A stretch of DNA of 64,000 nucleotides. It comes from Cytophaga aurantiaca DSM 3654 (lineage in GTDB: Bacteria; Bacteroidota; Bacteroidia; Cytophagales; Cytophagaceae). Under the pieces are notes generated by a model, which worked only from the letters and a program-made list of their open reading frames with translations, had not been told where the DNA came from and ran no database searches. The position numbers and the translations under genes are program-made. Within the stretch, counting starts at the first letter, position 1. Each line of letters opens with the position of its first letter. This document shows, in pieces, positions 54,801 to 63,581 of the stretch. The stretch is from positions 7,804-71,803 of the forward strand of contig NZ_KB903625.1 of assembly GCF_000379725.1 (NCBI RefSeq). The letters run 5' to 3'.

Positions 54801-55879
54801 TGACATTCTGTGACGGCAGTCAGGTGAAACTTTCTGCGACACAGGATCCTGCATTCCTCTATCAATGGAGAAAAAACAATGTTGCGATTACATCCGGCGG
54901 AAACAGTGCCGACTACATCGTTACCACTTCAGGTTCATACAACGTGGTGATCTCCATCAACGCAAAATGCAGCAGTACTTCTTCTGCATATACCATTGAC
55001 GTGAAACCGCTTGTTAAACCGGTCATCACAGTCGATAATGAATTCATATCTACTTCTGCATTTCTTTCTTATCAATGGTATCAAAACGGGTCACTGATTG
55101 CAGGAGCAACAAATCAGATTTATAAAGTAACAGACAACGGACAATATTCTTTACAGGTAACCGATGTCAGCGATTGCAGTGTACAAGCAGATCCGGTAAC
55201 GGTATGTGTTCCGGTTCCGCATATACAGGCCAACGGAAGCTTCCTGAGTTCAACATCCGGAAGTAGCTATCAATGGTATGTAAATGGGGTTGCGATATCC
55301 AATGCCACTACGCAATCCTATCTGGTGAATACAACCGGTGATTATAAAATAAAAGTATTCCGCAGCGATGGCTGTGCCTCTTTCTCTAACATCATTCGTG
55401 TATGTATCCCACCGCCTGTCATTACAGCCGGCGCAAACAATGTACTTACTTCTTCCGCAGGACTAACTTATCAATGGTTTCTGAATGGAACAGCAATCGT
55501 TGATGCGGATACCCGGATCATTGTAGCCGAAGAAAGCGGAGATTATACCGTGCAGGTGGAAGATCTTTCGGGATGTATTTCGATCTCTGCGCCGCTGTCT
55601 GTTGTTGTATTATCTGTAACAAACGGATTTAAAAATGCACCAATGCGTTGCTATCCCAATCCATTCGACAATCTTTTAACGATCGATGTACAGTCTGCAG
55701 CACTGCTTCCATTGAACGCAGCCATCTACGACATCAACGGTATACTTCTCATTGAAAGTGTGATCAGCAATACTGATGAAGATCTGAACACTGATCAGCT
55801 CGCGCCCGGTTCGTATGTGCTGATGTTAAGCAATGGAGCAGAGCGCTATTATTATAAACTTATTAAACTTCCGAAATAA
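51881..55879 (+). CDS. Giant T9SS type A cargo with Ig-like repeats
   Basis: A 1332-residue secreted protein with a signal peptide (about 1-24). Residues 25-460 hold SBBP-like beta-propeller repeats (DASGNVYATGRFTC, GVSGDIYGNVYAIGNFG). Residues about 470-1240 hold around ten Ig-like repeats of roughly 75-90 residues with a Y(Q/E)W(Y/F) strand (YEWFNNGTSVPAMTS). The last 75 residues are a T9SS type A sorting domain (MRCYPNPFDNLLTIDVQ...GSYVLMLSNG). Likely cell-surface adhesion or substrate binding. Overlaps the next gene by 1 bp (TAATG). Confidence 0.92.
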   Translation: MNNISFRYLFIFIFSIALTHISEAQWVDIGNTRSISLGEALARDASGNVYATGRFTCDLVIQGDTLHNPSCGDTTTKPLVIPRFDGYLIKYTAAGLVLWKKQIVGNAANTLFEVKGISVSSSAVFITGHYKGSVTFGSTTITNTTSVSDAFIACYDANGNFLWVKTNFTRNAVAEITTASISAGTDGSAVFTGHYKDSIISSDDQDTLYSVKKSLYLIKFDASGNYLWMKSSKGKNAGSVAEGTDLWQDTNGIIFLTGNASDTIFVQQDSINFATGTSGIFISKFTSGGKLQWIKKDTVAHANSIELEKDQKYFLLGGDYKNNNKLGGTTLTTTANYGAYVARYDTSGVMQWVKTLTVPAADSAAVTYGVSGDIYGNVYAIGNFGKKTSTAAVLTAGSKSITAKPGFTFYVAKYKTDGTVQWLQSYAEGTTDAGKNIIAYDSSQVFITGYFNTSITIDSSKVTNSSVGLNSFVARIDACPYVKASIQTPAKIVTCKKDSILLQAVTGSAVLYQWQKNGVNIPGATAANYYAKDSALYRVVVQSTNPAIGCIKYSPGLFITINPLPDTSIFISGKLEFCEGSQVTMNAAFGYKYQWMVNGAAPLAKDTLAGYVTAVSGSYRVALKSNKGCLDSSRTFTTIAEPIPSPLITPAGKFIVCQGDTVFMSTATNATYKYQWYKNNIPLPNDTLPAYKAYTNGRFNVFVKNRLGCGKYSPEDTVFVNSAPVAPITNTGNLTSCSYQLPTLTTSANASINTIQWFKDGIVIPSASSDSYKPTQSGVYHIKVTNAINCSSESSKLTVTINPQPTAVAVIAGNSNFCLGDSVPIYATSGTYTYVWQRNATTVTSAQSGVYYGKQAGNYRVIVSDINLCSDTSSNVVLTAFSVPVASILTSGNLTFCTGDSVTLNATPGTGLFYEWFNNGTSVPAMTSRIQTIKTSGDYKVRVRNTIGCADTSDAVTVHVYTVPPNTITYTDPLTFCDGSQVKLSATQDPAFLYQWRKNNVAITSGGNSADYIVTTSGSYNVVISINAKCSSTSSAYTIDVKPLVKPVITVDNEFISTSAFLSYQWYQNGSLIAGATNQIYKVTDNGQYSLQVTDVSDCSVQADPVTVCVPVPHIQANGSFLSSTSGSSYQWYVNGVAISNATTQSYLVNTTGDYKIKVFRSDGCASFSNIIRVCIPPPVITAGANNVLTSSAGLTYQWFLNGTAIVDADTRIIVAEESGDYTVQVEDLSGCISISAPLSVVVLSVTNGFKNAPMRCYPNPFDNLLTIDVQSAALLPLNAAIYDINGILLIESVISNTDEDLNTDQLAPGSYVLMLSNGAERYYYKLIKLPK

Positions 55880-56364
55880 TGTATAGAATATTATTTCTTA
55901 TACTGTTCCTTGGTACGACCTACATTTCAGGTGCACAGAATAAAAGCAGCTACCTGAAAGCAGAACGTTATACCTTTCCGGAAACAGGATTCAGCATACA
56001 GGCACCGCAGCACTTCGACACCACCTACATGTACAAAGGTTTGCTGCACAAAGCAACTTCCAGTTCGTTAGTAGCTACCAAAGCCGCAAACAGAAATCCG
56101 ATTGCTTTCAATCAGGGTTTGACAAAAGAATATTTCAGCACACAAAATTTAACATTGATCAAGTCTGAAAAAATTGTGACATCGAAATGGAATGGTGTAC
56201 TGTATTACTTGTCTTTTGAAGTAAAAAATGTGAAGATGCAACGCATGATGCTGGTAACAGGCACCTACAACGATACCTATATTTTAATGGCGAACTTTCC
56301 GGAAATGTTTGCGTCCCAATTAACTGTACCCATCCGGGAAAGTATGCTTACGCTATTGTTTTAA
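55879..56364 (+). CDS. Small secreted protein of the adhesin operon
   Basis: A 161-residue protein with a signal peptide (MYRILFLILFLGTTYISGAQ). The mature part has FPETGFSIQAPQHFDTTYMYKG and IMMLVTGTYND-like segments; no family recognised. It starts at the last base of the giant T9SS gene and ends 2 bp before the next, so its product is probably made in step with the large proteins. Confidence 0.78.
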   Translation: MYRILFLILFLGTTYISGAQNKSSYLKAERYTFPETGFSIQAPQHFDTTYMYKGLLHKATSSSLVATKAANRNPIAFNQGLTKEYFSTQNLTLIKSEKIVTSKWNGVLYYLSFEVKNVKMQRMMLVTGTYNDTYILMANFPEMFASQLTVPIRESMLTLLF

Positions 56365-56366
56365 TT

Positions 56367-59300
56367 ATGAAGTATTTTATAAAACATATTGCCCTTCATC
56401 TTTATACGCAACACGTTACAAGCTTGTGTTTCCTTATGCTGACAGCAATGTTGTTCAGCATAAACACGCATGCACAAACCAAAACGGTAATGCATAATGT
56501 TGTGTTTGAAACCGATTCGCAATCCATGTGGGGAGCGGGAAACGGCTTCAGCATCAACCGCACAGTAAATCTGTTCGATCGTTTTGAAAGCTCATACCCT
56601 TTTGATACACGTCCCGGTTCGATCTTCTCGGTTGCCGGTTTTAAATTCGGCGCAGGCATCTGGGGCAGATTTGCTTTTGGTCTCGGCCCTATGGCCTTTA
56701 AAGTAAGCGGCTTTGAAGGCGGTGATGTATCTGTAAAGTATCCGATCGAAGTGGATCTTGTGTTGCCCGACGACTCTACTTTTAACGCCGGAGAGTCCGT
56801 TACCATCGAAACAGATTATACCGTACAAAGTGATTTCGAACTCAACACCATTTATCCTGCAACCGGAGAAGTAAGTCTGGAGATGCCGATCATGTTCGAC
56901 ATGAGAGTAGGTATTGATGTATGTCTCTTCGAATGTTTCAGTGTACAGATCTTTCCTCCTGGTGCTCCAGGTAGTGGGCCCAACCCATTGGTTGATTTTA
57001 CCTGGACAATCCTTAAAGTAAATAAAGACGAAATCGTTTATCCGTGTTTCAATGTTCCGCCCGTATGCAGCGTTGCAATTCCCGCAGGCTCCACATCCGG
57101 CGTACTGCCCGCAAGTTCACCGTTGAGCGGTACCATAAAAATTCCGAACGTACAGACCACCGCAAGCTTATCCGGAAAAGATTTATTAGCAAGCGGCGCT
57201 GATCCGTATCTGATCCCGAGTCTCAATATAATGCAGCTGCTGAGCCTTGCACCACCACCTGTAGGAACGTTCTTCGGTATCTTAAGTTCAGGTTTTAAAA
57301 TTCCACCGGCCGGTATCAGAGACTTTGGCGGCACGCCACGTTCCATCGAAATAAATTGGGTGCTGTTCACCATGCACATGAACATGCCGATCTCGCAATC
57401 GCAGCAATTCCGCTTCCATCCTACCGTCAATCTTAAACTGAAATTGCCTGTGGATGTACATTATTCATACACGGATATCAAAGCAGGAAACAGTGTGGAA
57501 GGAAGAGATTCCATCATCGATGTACCGCTGGGTGCAGACCTCAAGATTACCTACCCCTGCAACATGTCGCACATGGATATGAATGCCAGTTATGTGATTT
57601 CTACAAACGAGTTTTCAAACCGTACCTACGATCACGTCGATATAGAGCTTGTGTTTACAGCCTTTCAGTTCGGCATTGTATTTCCGGATTTCGATATTAT
57701 TCCACGCTTTTGTATTCCCATTCCGTTGATCGGTGATCTGTGTTTTCAACTTACCGTTCCCGGATTTGAAATTACAATCGGTCCGCTGGTAACACCTCCT
57801 CCTGTACACCTTGCAGGATTTGACCTTCCGGATTACGTGAACAGCACCTGGGAACTCGCCGGCTTTACAGAACAGTTTATTGAGGATCCATTCAGGCTTG
57901 TTCCGAGAAAAGTTCGGATGAATGTCGTAGCCAGTGCTGCCACTTGTTTTGGATCATCCACCGGCAGCGCCACCTTTGATGTTACCGGAGTCACGTCTCC
58001 CGTGGCCTATCAATGGTCTACCGGAAGTACTGCTAAAGATCTGACCAATGCACCAGCCGGAAGACAATATGTAATTGCTACGGATGTGAATCAATGCAGA
58101 GTACATGCAGACGCATTCATCACACAGCCCGATCAGATCCTTAACAGCATATCATCTACAAATCTGCTTTGTTACAACGACTTTACAGGATCAGCTGCAG
58201 TAACTACTACAGGCGGGATTCCTTCGTATACCTATCAATGGACAGACGGACAATCTACTGCAACACCTACCGGACTTGCAGCAGGTAAACACATCGTTAC
58301 CGTAATGGATGTAAACGGTTGCAAAAAATTGGATTCTATATTGCTTAGTCAGCCACCGGATATTCGTGCAAACGTATTGCATGCAGCGAATCCTACCTGT
58401 TTCGGAAAATCAGACGGATCTCTTTCACTGGATGTCAGTGGCGGCGTACAGCCTTATTTCTATCAATGGAACAACGGTGCTGCAGAAAAAGACATACGCC
58501 TGCTTCCCGGAGGTTTGTATACGGTAAACATAAAAGATGCTAACGGATGTATCCGTAATCTCAATACCACGCTTGTTGAACCTGCACAATTAGTAATCAA
58601 CCTTTCTGTGCTGAGCGATGTTGCCTGCCTTGGAGGAAAAGACGGAAGCATTCTGGCGGATGTCACGGGCGGAACATTGCCTTATTCTTATGCATGGAAA
58701 AATGCGGATCTGGAATTAAGCAATACATCAAATCTTGTAAGCGGATTACCTGCAGGTACCTATTCATTAGCTGTACACGACATCAATAAGTGTACTGCTG
58801 ATAACCACATTGAAATTACCGCGCCTCAATTTATATTGGAAAGCAGTGTAACCAAAACCGATCTCAGCTGTCACAATGGTGCAGACGGAACAGGACAAGT
58901 AAACGTGACGGGCGGTACAGCACCGTATCTGATCAGCTGGTCGAACGGAGCAAGCGGTGCATCTGTTACAAACCTCACAGCAGGTACCTATACCATCACC
59001 ATCAAAGATTTTAAAAATTGCACAACGATCAACAAAGCAGTGATCGTATCTCCTTCTGCAATGATTGTAAACGTTGCGGTGTCAGATGTCTCATGCGCAG
59101 AACAGCAGGACGGAAAGGTGGTAGCAAGTGTAAGCAATGGTACACCGCCATATAGCTATCTGTGGTCAACCGGTTCTACCGAAACTTCTATCACGGGTCT
59201 GGCTTCGGGCTTGTATACCGTTACGGTTACGGATCAGAAACTCTGTGCCAGTACAAGCAATGCTACAGTCAACGCAGGCAACGGCGATTGCCTCTTTATA

Positions 59301-59552
59301 CCAAATGCATTTTCACCCAACGGCGACGGCACCAACGACCGATGGGTATTGCGCAACATTCAACTCTATCCGAACAATACCATGCAGGTCTTCAATCAAT
59401 GGGGACAGGAATTATACAGTGCCTCTCCCTACCTTGAACCCTGGGACGGAAGGCACAACGGAAATTTATTGCCTCCTGCAACCTATTATTTTATTTTCAG
59501 CAGAGGCGACGGATCAGCTTCGTTTACCAGTCCGCTAACCATCATTAAATAA
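56367..59552 (+). CDS. SprB-repeat adhesin with T9SS type B C-terminus
   Basis: A 1061-residue protein with a signal peptide ending near residue 37. Residues about 40-510 are a beta-rich region with proline-dense segments. Then about six SprB-type repeats of roughly 80 residues (CFGKSDGSLSLDVSGGVQPYFYQWNNG...GLYTVNIKDANGC). The last 85 residues are a gliding-motility-associated C-terminal domain (FIPNAFSPNGDGTNDRWVLRNIQLYPNN), exported by the T9SS. SprB proteins form mobile surface adhesins in gliding Bacteroidetes. Confidence 0.92.
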   Translation: MKYFIKHIALHLYTQHVTSLCFLMLTAMLFSINTHAQTKTVMHNVVFETDSQSMWGAGNGFSINRTVNLFDRFESSYPFDTRPGSIFSVAGFKFGAGIWGRFAFGLGPMAFKVSGFEGGDVSVKYPIEVDLVLPDDSTFNAGESVTIETDYTVQSDFELNTIYPATGEVSLEMPIMFDMRVGIDVCLFECFSVQIFPPGAPGSGPNPLVDFTWTILKVNKDEIVYPCFNVPPVCSVAIPAGSTSGVLPASSPLSGTIKIPNVQTTASLSGKDLLASGADPYLIPSLNIMQLLSLAPPPVGTFFGILSSGFKIPPAGIRDFGGTPRSIEINWVLFTMHMNMPISQSQQFRFHPTVNLKLKLPVDVHYSYTDIKAGNSVEGRDSIIDVPLGADLKITYPCNMSHMDMNASYVISTNEFSNRTYDHVDIELVFTAFQFGIVFPDFDIIPRFCIPIPLIGDLCFQLTVPGFEITIGPLVTPPPVHLAGFDLPDYVNSTWELAGFTEQFIEDPFRLVPRKVRMNVVASAATCFGSSTGSATFDVTGVTSPVAYQWSTGSTAKDLTNAPAGRQYVIATDVNQCRVHADAFITQPDQILNSISSTNLLCYNDFTGSAAVTTTGGIPSYTYQWTDGQSTATPTGLAAGKHIVTVMDVNGCKKLDSILLSQPPDIRANVLHAANPTCFGKSDGSLSLDVSGGVQPYFYQWNNGAAEKDIRLLPGGLYTVNIKDANGCIRNLNTTLVEPAQLVINLSVLSDVACLGGKDGSILADVTGGTLPYSYAWKNADLELSNTSNLVSGLPAGTYSLAVHDINKCTADNHIEITAPQFILESSVTKTDLSCHNGADGTGQVNVTGGTAPYLISWSNGASGASVTNLTAGTYTITIKDFKNCTTINKAVIVSPSAMIVNVAVSDVSCAEQQDGKVVASVSNGTPPYSYLWSTGSTETSITGLASGLYTVTVTDQKLCASTSNATVNAGNGDCLFIPNAFSPNGDGTNDRWVLRNIQLYPNNTMQVFNQWGQELYSASPYLEPWDGRHNGNLLPPATYYFIFSRGDGSASFTSPLTIIK

Positions 59553-59634
59553 AACCCTTTAAGGGAAATATGTATAAAGAAATGAATGATCTTATTATAC
59601 GAACCCTTCAAGGGATAAATTATATACAGAAATT
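59553..59634 (+). promoter_or_regulatory. Duplicated intergenic motif ACCCTTnAAGGG with A+T-rich tail
   Basis: Two imperfect direct copies, 59553-59585 and 59602-59638. Each has a small ACCCTTTAAGGG-type hairpin and then ATAT(G/A)TA(T/C)A(A/C)AGAAAT, the second running into the start codon of the next gene. It could act as an internal leader or mark a former gene start. Confidence 0.45.
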
Positions 59635-61359
59635 ATGAAAAGAATCTTTCTGTTCGTATTTGCGTTGTTCTGCATCTCCTTCAATGGGCATGCAGACTAT
59701 GTGCCATGCAGCTTTACCGTTGCCTTTGATAAGCAAGCTGTCAAATGCCACGGAGAAAAAAGCGGATGGGCAACAATACGTGTGAACATTCCCACCAACG
59801 TTACCTACACCCTCGAATGGTTTGATGGTGTTACAACCGCAATGCATACGGATCTTCCAGCCGGAACATTCTTTGTAAAAGTTACGGATCAGACCGGCTG
59901 CATTGCCAGTTACTTCGTGAACATCACCGAACCCGATCCGTTGGTGGTAACCTCAGACATCACCGATCTGTTGTGCTTTCAGGTACCGGAAGGAAAAATC
60001 GAATTAACGGTAACCGGCGGAACACCTGCATATTCGTATCACTGGAGCAACGGAGAAACATCTGCAGATGTAGATGGACTGCTTGCAGCAACATATTCTG
60101 TTCAAGTAGAAGATGGCAATAGCTGCAAAGCAAACTTAAGCAGTACCGTAAAGCAGCCTACAAAATTACAATCTTCCTATGAAGTAAAAACCGTTTCCTG
60201 TTATGGAGGAAGTGATGGAGCCATTGATCTTACGGCCTTCGGAGGTTCTTCTTTTTATTCGTATACCTGGGACGATGGGAACGTGCTGCAGGATGAATAC
60301 AATCTGAAAGCAGGCGTGCATGACGTAACCATTAAAGATGTGAACGGATGTAAGCTGATCACATCCATCATCGTACCACAGCCGGATCCCATCACGGCAG
60401 ATAAAACCATTACCGATGTAAAATGTTACGGATTTAAAGACGGCATCATTGACCTCACGGTAAGCGGTGGTGTGCTGCCCTACACCTACAAATGGTCTAC
60501 GCCGGAAATTGTACTCGGACAAACAGAAGAAGATCTTACAGATATTCCCGTTGGCACCTATTATGTATTGATCAAAGATTTTTTTCAATGCGAATATTAC
60601 GATACCATGAAGGTAAAAGAATCTTTCTTGTTGGTTACCAATCTTGCGATCTCCGATGCGATCTGTTACGACAGTCTGAATGGAAGCATTGACCTCACCG
60701 TAACAGGCGGTCTTCCTCCCTACTCCTATTTATGGTCGAGCGGACAACGCACACAAGACATTGCTGCGGTGCATGCCGGTATTTATAAAGTACTGATCGA
60801 TGATGTGAACGGCTGTACAGCACTTGTACAGGGAGAGATCAAACAACCGACCAATCTTACCTTCGGATTTTCTGTCAGTGAAGTTTCCTGCAAAGATAAC
60901 GACGATGGAAAAGTGGTACTGTTCAACAGCGGTGCGATAGAGCCCTACACCTATGTATGGTCGAACAGCGCAACAACAAAAGACATAGCGGATCTGCTGG
61001 GAGATAATTATACCGTAACTGTTACCGATGCGCATGCATGTCCGTTCTCTGCAACGGTTACCGTTCCTACAAATCCAAAAGCATGTATCACTGTGGTTAC
61101 GATACCCAATGCATTTTCTCCGAATGGCGACAACACAAACGATGTATGGATCATCCGTGATTCAGAACTCTACCCGGAAATAAAAGTGAAAGTGATCAAC
61201 CAATGGGGACAAACAGTTTTCTCCTCAACAGGCTATACACAGCCATGGGACGGCACCTTCAACGGACACAATGTATCCGGAGGTACCTATTATTATGAAG
61301 TGAATTTACATTCCGATGATGACAAACCATTCAGCGGAACATTAACCGTGATCCGATAA
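59635..61359 (+). CDS. SprB-repeat protein with T9SS type B C-terminus
   Basis: A 574-residue secreted protein with a signal peptide (about 1-21). Residues about 38-470 hold six SprB-type repeats, each starting with C and ending with ...GC (e.g. CYGGSDGAIDLTAFGGSSFYSYTWDDG). The final about 85 residues are a gliding-motility-associated C-terminal domain (TIPNAFSPNGDNTNDVWIIRDSELYPEIK). It precedes a PorP/SprF gene by 12 bp, like sprB with sprF, so its export probably depends on that partner. Confidence 0.92.
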   Translation: MKRIFLFVFALFCISFNGHADYVPCSFTVAFDKQAVKCHGEKSGWATIRVNIPTNVTYTLEWFDGVTTAMHTDLPAGTFFVKVTDQTGCIASYFVNITEPDPLVVTSDITDLLCFQVPEGKIELTVTGGTPAYSYHWSNGETSADVDGLLAATYSVQVEDGNSCKANLSSTVKQPTKLQSSYEVKTVSCYGGSDGAIDLTAFGGSSFYSYTWDDGNVLQDEYNLKAGVHDVTIKDVNGCKLITSIIVPQPDPITADKTITDVKCYGFKDGIIDLTVSGGVLPYTYKWSTPEIVLGQTEEDLTDIPVGTYYVLIKDFFQCEYYDTMKVKESFLLVTNLAISDAICYDSLNGSIDLTVTGGLPPYSYLWSSGQRTQDIAAVHAGIYKVLIDDVNGCTALVQGEIKQPTNLTFGFSVSEVSCKDNDDGKVVLFNSGAIEPYTYVWSNSATTKDIADLLGDNYTVTVTDAHACPFSATVTVPTNPKACITVVTIPNAFSPNGDNTNDVWIIRDSELYPEIKVKVINQWGQTVFSSTGYTQPWDGTFNGHNVSGGTYYYEVNLHSDDDKPFSGTLTVIR

Positions 61360-61371
61360 AAATAATTATAT

Positions 61372-62373
61372 ATGAAACGAATCCTTATAATCTTTGTGAT
61401 CATGCTGGCAGGCCTGAACCTGCAGGCCCAGCAGTGGCCTCTATACAGCCAGTACATGTTCAATCAGTTCATCTTAAACCCGGCAGTAGCAGGATCCGAT
61501 GAAAAGATTCCAATTGTTGCAACCGTAAGACGCCAGTGGATGGGCATCCAGGACGCACCCGTTACACAATCCATTTCTGCACATGCCTACACCGGACAAT
61601 TCGTCGGACTCGGCGTAAACTTCTTTAACGAAGTAGCCGGACCAAGCAGAAGAACCGGCATGAGCTTTTCCGCAGCGCGCCATTTTATGGTGAACAAAGC
61701 AAACGATACCTGGTTCTCATTCGGACTCTCCGGTACCTTTTATCAGTTTGGTTTTGATCCTTCTAAACTTCACTTTGATCAACCCAATGATCCCGTTATT
61801 ACGACTGCTGCCATCTCGAAGTTTATACCCGATGCGGCTACAGGTGTGTATTTATACAACTCACAGTATTATGTAGGATTTTCAGTACAGAATCTGTTTC
61901 AGACAACAACCAATTTATTTGACATCATAGATCGCAATTACAATCCGGCCAGCCGCGTATTCTTTTTAACTGCAGGTTATGAATTTGTACTCAACGACAA
62001 TTTCAGCATCCAGCCTTCTGTGCTGGTACGCAAAGTATTTGCTGCACCTTACCAGATGGATCTGAATGTAAAAGCAACCATTGCAAATCATTTTACAGCT
62101 GGCGTATCCTACCGTACCCACGATGCAGTAGTATTGCTCGCAGGTGCAAACATACCCAACGTATTTGTTGGCTACAGCTACGACATCACCCTGAATCCCC
62201 TGAAGAGCTACAGCAAAGGCACACACGAGATCTACCTGATCGTGAAGATGGATAATATTTTACACAAGAAAGGTGGCCACTTCAACAACCACCAAAACAC
62301 CAGAGGCCATGGCCATAGACCAGGCGGCAGCTACGGAGGGAAAAAAAATCCATATAAGATGCCGGTACAGTAA
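61372..62373 (+). CDS. PorP/SprF-family type IX secretion membrane protein
   Basis: A 333-residue outer-membrane protein with a signal peptide (MKRILIIFVIMLAGLNLQAQ). The mature part shows the PorP/SprF pattern: WPLYSQYMFNQFILNPAVAGSDE, then TVRRQWMGIQDAPVTQS and repeated beta strands with VYLYNSQYYVGFSVQNLF. The C-terminal tail is rich in His and Gly. SprF is needed to export SprB-type adhesins. It is the last gene of the adhesin operon; a MITE-like repeat begins about 6 bp after its stop. Confidence 0.9.
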   Translation: MKRILIIFVIMLAGLNLQAQQWPLYSQYMFNQFILNPAVAGSDEKIPIVATVRRQWMGIQDAPVTQSISAHAYTGQFVGLGVNFFNEVAGPSRRTGMSFSAARHFMVNKANDTWFSFGLSGTFYQFGFDPSKLHFDQPNDPVITTAAISKFIPDAATGVYLYNSQYYVGFSVQNLFQTTTNLFDIIDRNYNPASRVFFLTAGYEFVLNDNFSIQPSVLVRKVFAAPYQMDLNVKATIANHFTAGVSYRTHDAVVLLAGANIPNVFVGYSYDITLNPLKSYSKGTHEIYLIVKMDNILHKKGGHFNNHQNTRGHGHRPGGSYGGKKNPYKMPVQ

Positions 62374-62376
62374 GTA

Positions 62377-62510
62377 CCGTTGATTACCCTGATTTATATG
62401 ATTTCGCTGAAACGTTAACCAATAGTATCTATCGTTCATTTCTTAAACCATCTGATTATTTGAAGAAATGAACGATACATGATGTACAGTTTAATAACAA
62501 TCAATCATTA
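62377..62510. mobile_element. Truncated MITE-like element, left copy of the GxxExxY array
   Basis: Begins GTTGATTACCCTGATTTATATGATT (62379 on), homologous to the left arm of the 63229 element. It contains a perfect 14-bp inner stem ATCGTTCATTTCTT / AAGAAATGAACGAT (62431-62444, 62463-62476). Its right end is replaced by GTCCCGC-TTTT-GGGCGGGA type sequence. Confidence 0.6.
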
Positions 62511-62542
62511 CCTGTCCCGCTTTTGGGCGGGAGTAAATCAAT

Positions 62543-62590
62543 TTAATCAGCATACCTATCTATTTCAAGGTTATATGCTTCTAAATAATT
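62543..62590 (-). pseudogene. Truncated fragment of a second GxxExxY gene
   Basis: 48 nt that match 62781-62824 of the intact gene (codons for EAYNLEIGMLI) over 44 bases, apart from a 4-bp CTAT insertion. It is followed immediately by another copy of the repeat, so the array once held two GxxExxY genes. Confidence 0.65.
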
Positions 62591-62596
62591 GATTGC

Positions 62597-62730
62597 GCTG
62601 ATGAATGACGCTGTAAAATAGAACCATTAAACCATCTAATTGATTGCAGAAATGAATAAATATATATTATGCTCTTTAACATTAAGCATCATAGTAAATC
62701 ATATAAATCAGCGTAATCAACGGTCCAGAT
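62597..62730. mobile_element. MITE-like element lacking its left end
   Basis: About 133 bp nearly identical to 63265-63397 (same GACGCTGTAAAATAGAACC, CATTAAACC and TTATGCTCTTTAACA blocks), ending in the same ATCAACGGTCCAGAT end. Its right arm overlaps the last codons of the intact GxxExxY gene. Confidence 0.72.
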
Positions 62731-63115
62731 TTGCCTTTGAATTAATCAGCCTCTTAAACTGTAAGCTCTTTGCACCGAAGTTAATCAGCATACCTATTTC
62801 AAGGTTATATGCTTCTAAATAATTTATAGCTTGGGCGAGATGCACATCTTCTACCTGTACAAGTGCTTTTAGTTCTAATGACACCACCTGCTCAACAATA
62901 AAGTCTACTCTTCTTGTACCGATTTGATCCTGCTTGTAAAATATTGGCATTACAAATTCACGCTGAAAAGTTAAGCCTTGCAAGAGCATTTCTTTTTCCA
63001 ATGCACGCTGATAAATTACTTCCTGAAACCCATTACCCAATACTTTATGAACTTCAATAGCTGCTCTGATAACTTTGGAAGTAATATCAGAATGCTTGTA
63101 TTCTTTTTTGATCAT
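62717..63115 (-). CDS. GxxExxY protein (PDDEXK_3-like)
   Basis: A 132-residue protein with the defining motif G-F-Q-E-V-I-Y (residues about 29-35) and the conserved RRVDFIVEQVVSLELKAL stretch of the PDDEXK-like core (D..E.K). GxxExxY proteins occur widely in Bacteroidetes and other phyla; the biological role is not settled, though the fold suggests a nuclease-like origin. The final codons CTG GAC CGT TGA lie within the right arm of the flanking repeat, so the repeat supplies the stop. It is bracketed by repeats on both sides. Confidence 0.86.
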   Translation of the reverse strand: MIKKEYKHSDITSKVIRAAIEVHKVLGNGFQEVIYQRALEKEMLLQGLTFQREFVMPIFYKQDQIGTRRVDFIVEQVVSLELKALVQVEDVHLAQAINYLEAYNLEIGMLINFGAKSLQFKRLINSKANLDR

Positions 63116-63228
63116 TGTAATAAAAATTAAGCTGCTTGAATCAACAACAACTTATCATAGTTTCTCCATTGATACAATAAAAGAGAGATAGAAAAGTATC
63201 TTTTTATCGAATGTTAAATGTCTTAACG

Positions 63229-63397
63229 GTTGATTACGCTGATTTATATGATTACGCTGAATGTGCTAATGAATGACGCTGTAAAATAGAACCATTAAAC
63301 CATCTTATTGATTGTAGAAATGAACATATATATATTATGCTCTTTAACATAATCATTCAGTGTAATCATATAAATCAGCGTAATCAACGGTCCAGAT
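63229..63397. mobile_element. Complete MITE-like element upstream of GxxExxY
   Basis: 35-bp arms at 63229-63263 (GTTGATTACGCTGATTTATATG and on) and 63354-63388 (its complement) differ at one base and enclose about 90 nt. A related ACGGTCCAGAT end follows. Non-coding. It lies about 115 bp upstream of the GxxExxY start and may provide its leader or a promoter. Confidence 0.78.
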
Positions 63398-63581
63398 ATG
63401 GGATTTCTACAACAGAAATACCAGAGAGTATAATACTTGTATTTTTATTTGCGAGGATCTTTACGAAATGTATCATTTACACGTTTTTAATATTTTCTAT
63501 TAAAATCTTATCTATGCTACATTCTAAAATGAATGCAAGCAAAATAGAAATGTTTCAAAACACACTTAATACCCATACACA

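Noticed and set aside
62640-62822. 60-residue plus-strand ORF
   Set aside because: It runs through the repeat and antisense to the GxxExxY gene; no sign of coding selection.
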